Source: Perognathus longimembris pacificus (Eukaryota; Chordata; Mammalia; Rodentia; Heteromyidae). Taken from it: a stretch of 64,000 nucleotides of DNA. Numbering within the stretch: position 1 is the stretch's first letter; the number at the start of each line of letters is the position of its first letter. The translations under genes and the position numbers were made by a program. Positions 60,366 through 64,000 of this stretch are shown here, in pieces. Below the pieces are notes generated by a model, which made no database searches, had not been told where the DNA came from, and saw only the letters and a program-made list of their open reading frames with translations. The DNA lies in contig NC_063161.1 in assembly GCF_023159225.1 (NCBI RefSeq), positions 69,096,767 to 69,160,766 of the forward strand, given 5' to 3'.

Positions 60366-60415
60366 GGCCAGGTGCAGCAGCTCATACCTGTAATCCCAAC
60401 TACTCTGATGCCTCT
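60366..60415 (+). mobile_element. B1-like head remnant
   Basis: 'ccaggtgcagcagctcatac' and 'ctgtaatcccaactactctg'. Confidence 0.6.
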
Positions 60416-60460
60416 GACATTAGGGGGCAGCAGTGGTGGCCTGCTGTCTGACCAGGTTTT

Positions 60461-60505
60461 TTTTGTTGTTGTTGTTGTTGGTTTTTTGTTTTGGTTTTTT
60501 TTGGT
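60461..60505. repeat. (GTT)n/T-rich stretch
   Basis: TTG triplets and T-runs. Confidence 0.85.
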
Positions 60506-60644
60506 GACTGCTATGGCATTGTTTGTTGGGAAATGGGAAATGAGGTCTTGGCGGTCAGGGAAGTGGACCCTCACAGCTAGGAGGGACCAGGTCCGGATCA
60601 GAACACAGGGTTGTTTCATCTGGATCTGGGACTCCTAAACTGTC

Positions 60645-61005
60645 TGTGAGCCAGATGTAGGTGGCTCAAGCCTCTCATCTTTGCTACTTGGGAGGCTGAG
60701 ATGGGAAGGATCATGATTGGAGGTTCAGACCAGGCAGGAAAGTTCAAGAGACCTCATCTTTACCAAGAGCTGGGTATGGTGGTGCACACCTACTGTCCCA
60801 GCTACAAGAGGAAGCCTAAAAGAGGCAGATTGTGACCCAGGTCTACGTGACTGGGTAGGAAATGAGACCCTGTCTCAAAAATAACAAGTTCATTAAAAAA
60901 AAAAAAAAACACCCCAAAAAGGCCTGGAGGCAAGGCTCAGTGGTTAAGCGCCCCCCCAACCCCCGGCATAGCTTGCCAGGAGGCCCTGAGTTAAAAATCC
61001 TAGCT
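60645..61005 (+). mobile_element. Dimeric B1-like SINE with tRNA-like end
   Basis: Heads 'agatgtaggtggctcaagcc' and 'gctgggtatggtggtgcaca', 'gagaccctgtctcaaaaata', A15, then 'ggcaaggctcagtggttaag' and 'aggccctgagttaaaaatcc'. Same B1-B1-tRNA order as 17503-17805. Confidence 0.78.
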
Positions 61006-61149
61006 TCTCCCAGTTTCCACAGTACCTGCACACAACCCTCTTTTAGAAGCACCAGGGTCTCCCATGCTCAGCCCGCGGTTTCTTATTAGAAAGCTGGGGT
61101 CCATGACTACTCTCTAACATTCATTTTATTTTATGATTTAAAAAAAACC

Positions 61150-61484
61150 AACACTTTATTTTTGGGAGTACTGGGAATCAAAACCCAGGGCCTTCAGCTT
61201 GCTGGAGAGGCAGGCGCTTGACCGCTGGAGTCACACCTCTGGCCCTTTCTGGCCCTGATTATCTTCACGGCAGGGTCTCAGTTTCTGTCCAGACTGGCTT
61301 GAGCTGTGAGCGGCTACTTGTGCTTCCCCTGCAGTGGGAATGACGAGTGCACCGGATGCCTAACCATTCATAGAGATGGTGTCTCTGGAACTTCCTCTTA
61401 CCTAGGCTGGCCTCGAACCTACACCCCCTAGTCTCTGCCTCCCAGGTAGCTAAGCTGAAAGGCCTCCGTCATTGTACTTAGCCA
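61150..61484 (-). mobile_element. Old SINE: tRNA-like end plus two B1-like units
   Basis: 'agtactgggaatcaaaaccc', 'gtgggaatgacgagtgcacc' and 'gaacttcctcttacctaggc'. This is the reverse of the B1-B1-tRNA order seen at 60645. Confidence 0.65.
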
Positions 61485-61794
61485 ATCTCTCTCCCTCCCC
61501 CTCGTCTCCGCAGGCAATTTCAGCTCCTCCATCTGCCTTCTGGTTGCAAGATACTGTTGTTAAGCTTTTATGGTTCTCTCTCCTGCCATTCCCCATGTCC
61601 TTGCAGCTCTGTCCCTCGGCTGCCATTTCCAGCAAGGTCACGGGGTATTTAAGCCACCTGAGTGTACTGAGAAAGTGAGTAAGGAACACTGCAGACAGAG
61701 AAAAAAATCAAAATCAAAACAAGTATCAACTTCCTGCACCTACCCAGGGGAGAAAGCAAGCAACCACAGATGCAGCTGCACACATTTGTATCTC

Positions 61795-61797
<3 letters not shown>
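61485..61797. other. Unique sequence, no gene seen
   Basis: No exon recognised. Confidence 0.5.

Positions 61798-61830
<33 letters not shown>
61798..61830. repeat. (TG)n microsatellite at a SINE 3' end
   Basis: About 16 TG units before a minus SINE. Confidence 0.97.
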
Positions 61831-61831
<1 letters not shown>

Positions 61832-62027
61832 TTTCCTAGGCTTTAATTCAGGGCTTGCTCAGCTTGCTCGCTCAGCTGGTGCTCTACCACTGGAGTCATG
61901 CTTCCCACCCAGCTTTGTGCTGGTTATTTTGAAGTTGGCGGCTCAGGTTGGCTTTGAACTGCCACCCGCCAGATCTCAGCCCCCTGAATAGTTAGGATTG
62001 CAGGTGTGAGCCACCCACACGTGGCTT
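61831..62027 (-). mobile_element. Composite SINE, diverged
   Basis: 'ggtgctctaccactggagtc' and 'gaatagttaggattgcaggt'. Confidence 0.8.
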
Positions 62028-62136
62028 GCATGTGTGCTTTAACATGCAGAATGGGAGGTAATACTCTGGCAACCCCAGGCCTCTCCAGACTTTGTGACAG
62101 TGAAAGGTAGGGAAGGAAATAGAGTGAGAGCTATCT

Positions 62137-62368
62137 TCTTTTTTTTTTTTTTAACTGTTGTGGGACTTGAACTCAGGGCCTGGGCACTGTCCCTGAGCTT
62201 TTTTGCTCTATCGCTAGAGCCACAGCTTGACTTCTGGCTTTTTGCTGCTGGTTATTTGGAGATAGCAGTGTCATGGACTTTCCTTCCTTGACTGGCTTTG
62301 AACCATGATCCTCTGCGCTCAGCTTCTTGGGTAGCTAGGATTACAGGTGTGAGCCGTCATACTCACCC
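62137..62368 (-). mobile_element. Composite SINE, full length
   Basis: T12, 'gtgggacttgaactcagggc', 'ttttgctctatcgctagagc' and head 'gtagctaggattacaggtgt'. Confidence 0.9.
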
Positions 62369-62472
62369 TCCAAATCATGCTTTTCCAACACTCCAGGCCA
62401 GATCCTAGCCCACATGCTCACAGTCTGGTGAATTGGCTATTTCCAGTTTAGATGTGTGAAAATAGTCTCTAA

Positions 62473-62587
62473 AGGGCTGGTGATTCAATTTGCAGCACCA
62501 GAGACATGGCTCAAGTGGTAGAGCACCAGCTCTGAGCAAGAGAGCTGACCAACAGAGTGAGGCCCTGAGTACCGACACAAAAGACAA
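62473..62587 (+). mobile_element. tRNA-like SINE part
   Basis: 'gacatggctcaagtggtaga', 'gcaccagctctgagcaagag' and 'gccctgagtaccgacacaaa'. Confidence 0.72.
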
Positions 62588-62855
62588 AGAAATCTGTAGT
62601 AGGATGACTGGATTTAGATTAAGAAAACCAACAAGGCCTCAATAACTCCAGCGTCCATATCCGCCCCTGGGGCTAGGCAGGCAGAGGTGAGCCTCCATCA
62701 GGCCAGCCCAGCTAGAAGATTCCCTGTGCTGTCTGTAACAGAATAATATATGGCTGTAATTATGTCAGTTGGGGCAAAGTCATGTGCGATGAACAACACA
62801 CTTAGCTTTTTGTTAAAAGCTTTCACTTGAACTTGGTATGGTTTGTGATTATGCG
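62588..62855. other. Unique sequence, no gene seen
   Basis: No repeat or exon recognised. Confidence 0.5.
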
Positions 62856-63087
62856 TGTTTGTGTTTTTTGTTTTTTGTTTTTTTGCCAGTCCTGGGGCTT
62901 GAACTCAGGGCCTGAACACTGTCCCTGGCTTCTTTTTGCTCAAGGCTAGCACTCTACCTCTTGAGCCACAGCACCACTTCTGGGCTTTTTCTCTATATGT
63001 GGTGCTGAGGAATCGAGCCCAGGGCTTCATGTATACAAGGTGAGCAGTTTACCACTAGGCCATAATCCCAGCCCCATGTTTGTGTTT
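62856..63087 (-). mobile_element. IDL-Geo SINE with 11-bp TSD
   Basis: TGTTTGTGTTT at 62856-62866 and 63077-63087 brackets the element. Tail side (TTTTTTG)n, right monomer 'ctagcactctacctcttgag', left monomer 'gtttaccactaggccataat'. The duplication is low-complexity, so less certain than others. Confidence 0.92.
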
Positions 63088-63480
63088 GTTAATGGGTCTG
63101 TGTGCATATCTGTGTGTTTGTGCATTTATGTATATGTGTATCTCTGTGTATTTGTATGCATCTGTGTATATCTCTGTGTGTTTGGGTATATGCGTTTGTA
63201 TATAATGGTATATATAGATGTACATGTGTGTCTATATAATTATGTGCAGAGTATATGTGTGTTTGTGTGTGTCTGTATGTGTGAATGTATATGCATGATG
63301 TGTGTATTTGTGTTTGCCTGTGTGTACACGTGTATTATGCATATGCAGTGTGTGATGTGTTTGTGTGTGTCATATGTGCATGCACACACGTGTCAGCGTG
63401 TCATGTGTGCGGTGTATGTTTTGTGCATGTGTGATGCATGTTTCTGTGTGTGGGTGTATATGCACGTGTGTGTACGTGCA
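63078..63480. repeat. TG/TATG-rich degenerate array, 0.4 kb
   Basis: Irregular TGTGTA, TGTGTT, TATATG and GCATG units. The 155-codon Cys/Val-rich frame across it is an artefact. Confidence 0.93.
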
Positions 63481-63973
63481 GCTTGGGTTCTGGCTGGGAT
63501 TAACTGAAGCAGCAGGGAGCAGAGGGATGACAGCTGTCATGGAGGGCGTTTGGGGGTGACTTACTTTCTTGGGCTCATTTCCTGCAGATAACCCCTTGCA
63601 GGACTTTCTTTCTCTAGGGCCAGGCCACACCCCTTCCCCAGCTGCTCCCACGAGGCCCAAATGGAGGCCATTTTTTTCTGTTGTGTTGCCTGAGTAGAAA
63701 TTCCCTGTGTAATTATGACAGCGATGTAGAAGTCATGCTTGCAATGTTAAAAAAAAATGTTTAGCCACAGAAAGTAATTGCACAAATTGTGAAATTCCTT
63801 GGGATATTTCTATAAATGCTTCTAATGTGCTTTGATTACATACATTCCCCCTCCCTGAAAACCTCCCTCTCTTAAAAGCTTATTTCGTTTAACATGATGT
63901 CTCCAGTTTGGAAGCAAGCTGAACATCAAGTCAACCTCAAGACCAAGAGCTAATGTCCAGTGTGGGGGGGGGG
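63481..63973. other. Unique sequence; possible L1 remnant at 63835-63920 (minus)
   Basis: 'cttatttcgtttaacatgat' and 'gtctccagtttgg' resemble the reverse of an L1 3' segment found in the copies at 54085 and 32933. Weak. Confidence 0.35.
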
Positions 63974-64000
63974 CAGGCAGGGAGGCTCACACCTGTAATC
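63974..64000 (+). mobile_element. Composite SINE, start only (cut by window end)
   Basis: 'gcagggaggctcacacctgt' is the head; the element continues beyond the window. Confidence 0.65.

Noticed and set aside
63040..63507. 155-codon Cys/Val/Tyr-rich ORF
   Set aside because: Translation of a degenerate TG/TATG array.

Overview
This window looks like mammalian nuclear DNA, and I infer a rodent of the superfamily Geomyoidea (kangaroo rat, pocket mouse or pocket gopher). The main evidence is a dense set of dimeric SINEs of about 200 bp. Their left monomer resembles a tRNA-Ala/ID element and their right monomer is a second, weaker tRNA-like unit. This matches the published IDL-Geo SINE, which is restricted to Geomyoidea. 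A second, more abundant family has a 7SL-derived B1/Alu-like head joined to a similar tRNA-like right half; I call it the 'composite SINE' (B1-dID-like). Older B1-like monomers, MIR, L1, MaLR-like and ERV LTR sequences are also present.

I found no convincing protein-coding exon, tRNA, rRNA or snRNA gene. The open reading frames are short and fall on microsatellites, antisense SINEs or L1 debris, so the window reads as intergenic or intronic. Roughly half of it is recognisable repeat.

Layout: 0-2.5 kb holds a pyrimidine-rich tract and a SINE joined to a 5'-truncated L1, the pair sharing one 11-bp target-site duplication. 2.6-11.3 kb is mixed unique sequence and SINEs, with an L1 tail nested in a SINE near 10 kb. 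11.3-15.95 kb is an LTR-rich block: two related LTRs enclose about 3.9 kb and split a composite SINE, with other LTR pieces and tandem duplications inside. 16-37 kb is SINE-rich with several L1 3'-end fragments, a GC-rich minisatellite at 30.5 kb and a YY1-like motif cluster at 34.6 kb. 37.5-38.6 kb is a CpG-rich segment with a GC box and three spaced CCAAT boxes, the best promoter candidate. 39-64 kb again alternates SINEs and unique DNA, with an ERV LTR at 42.6-43.1 kb, long tetranucleotide arrays at 49, 51 and 53.6 kb, and an old L1 piece at 54.1-54.6 kb.

No genes act together here. The story is retrotransposition: L1 supplies the machinery, SINEs parasitise it, their 3' tails seed microsatellites, and insertions nest in one another. 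All family names are from memory and were not checked against a repeat library. SINE boundaries are good to about 10-15 bp.
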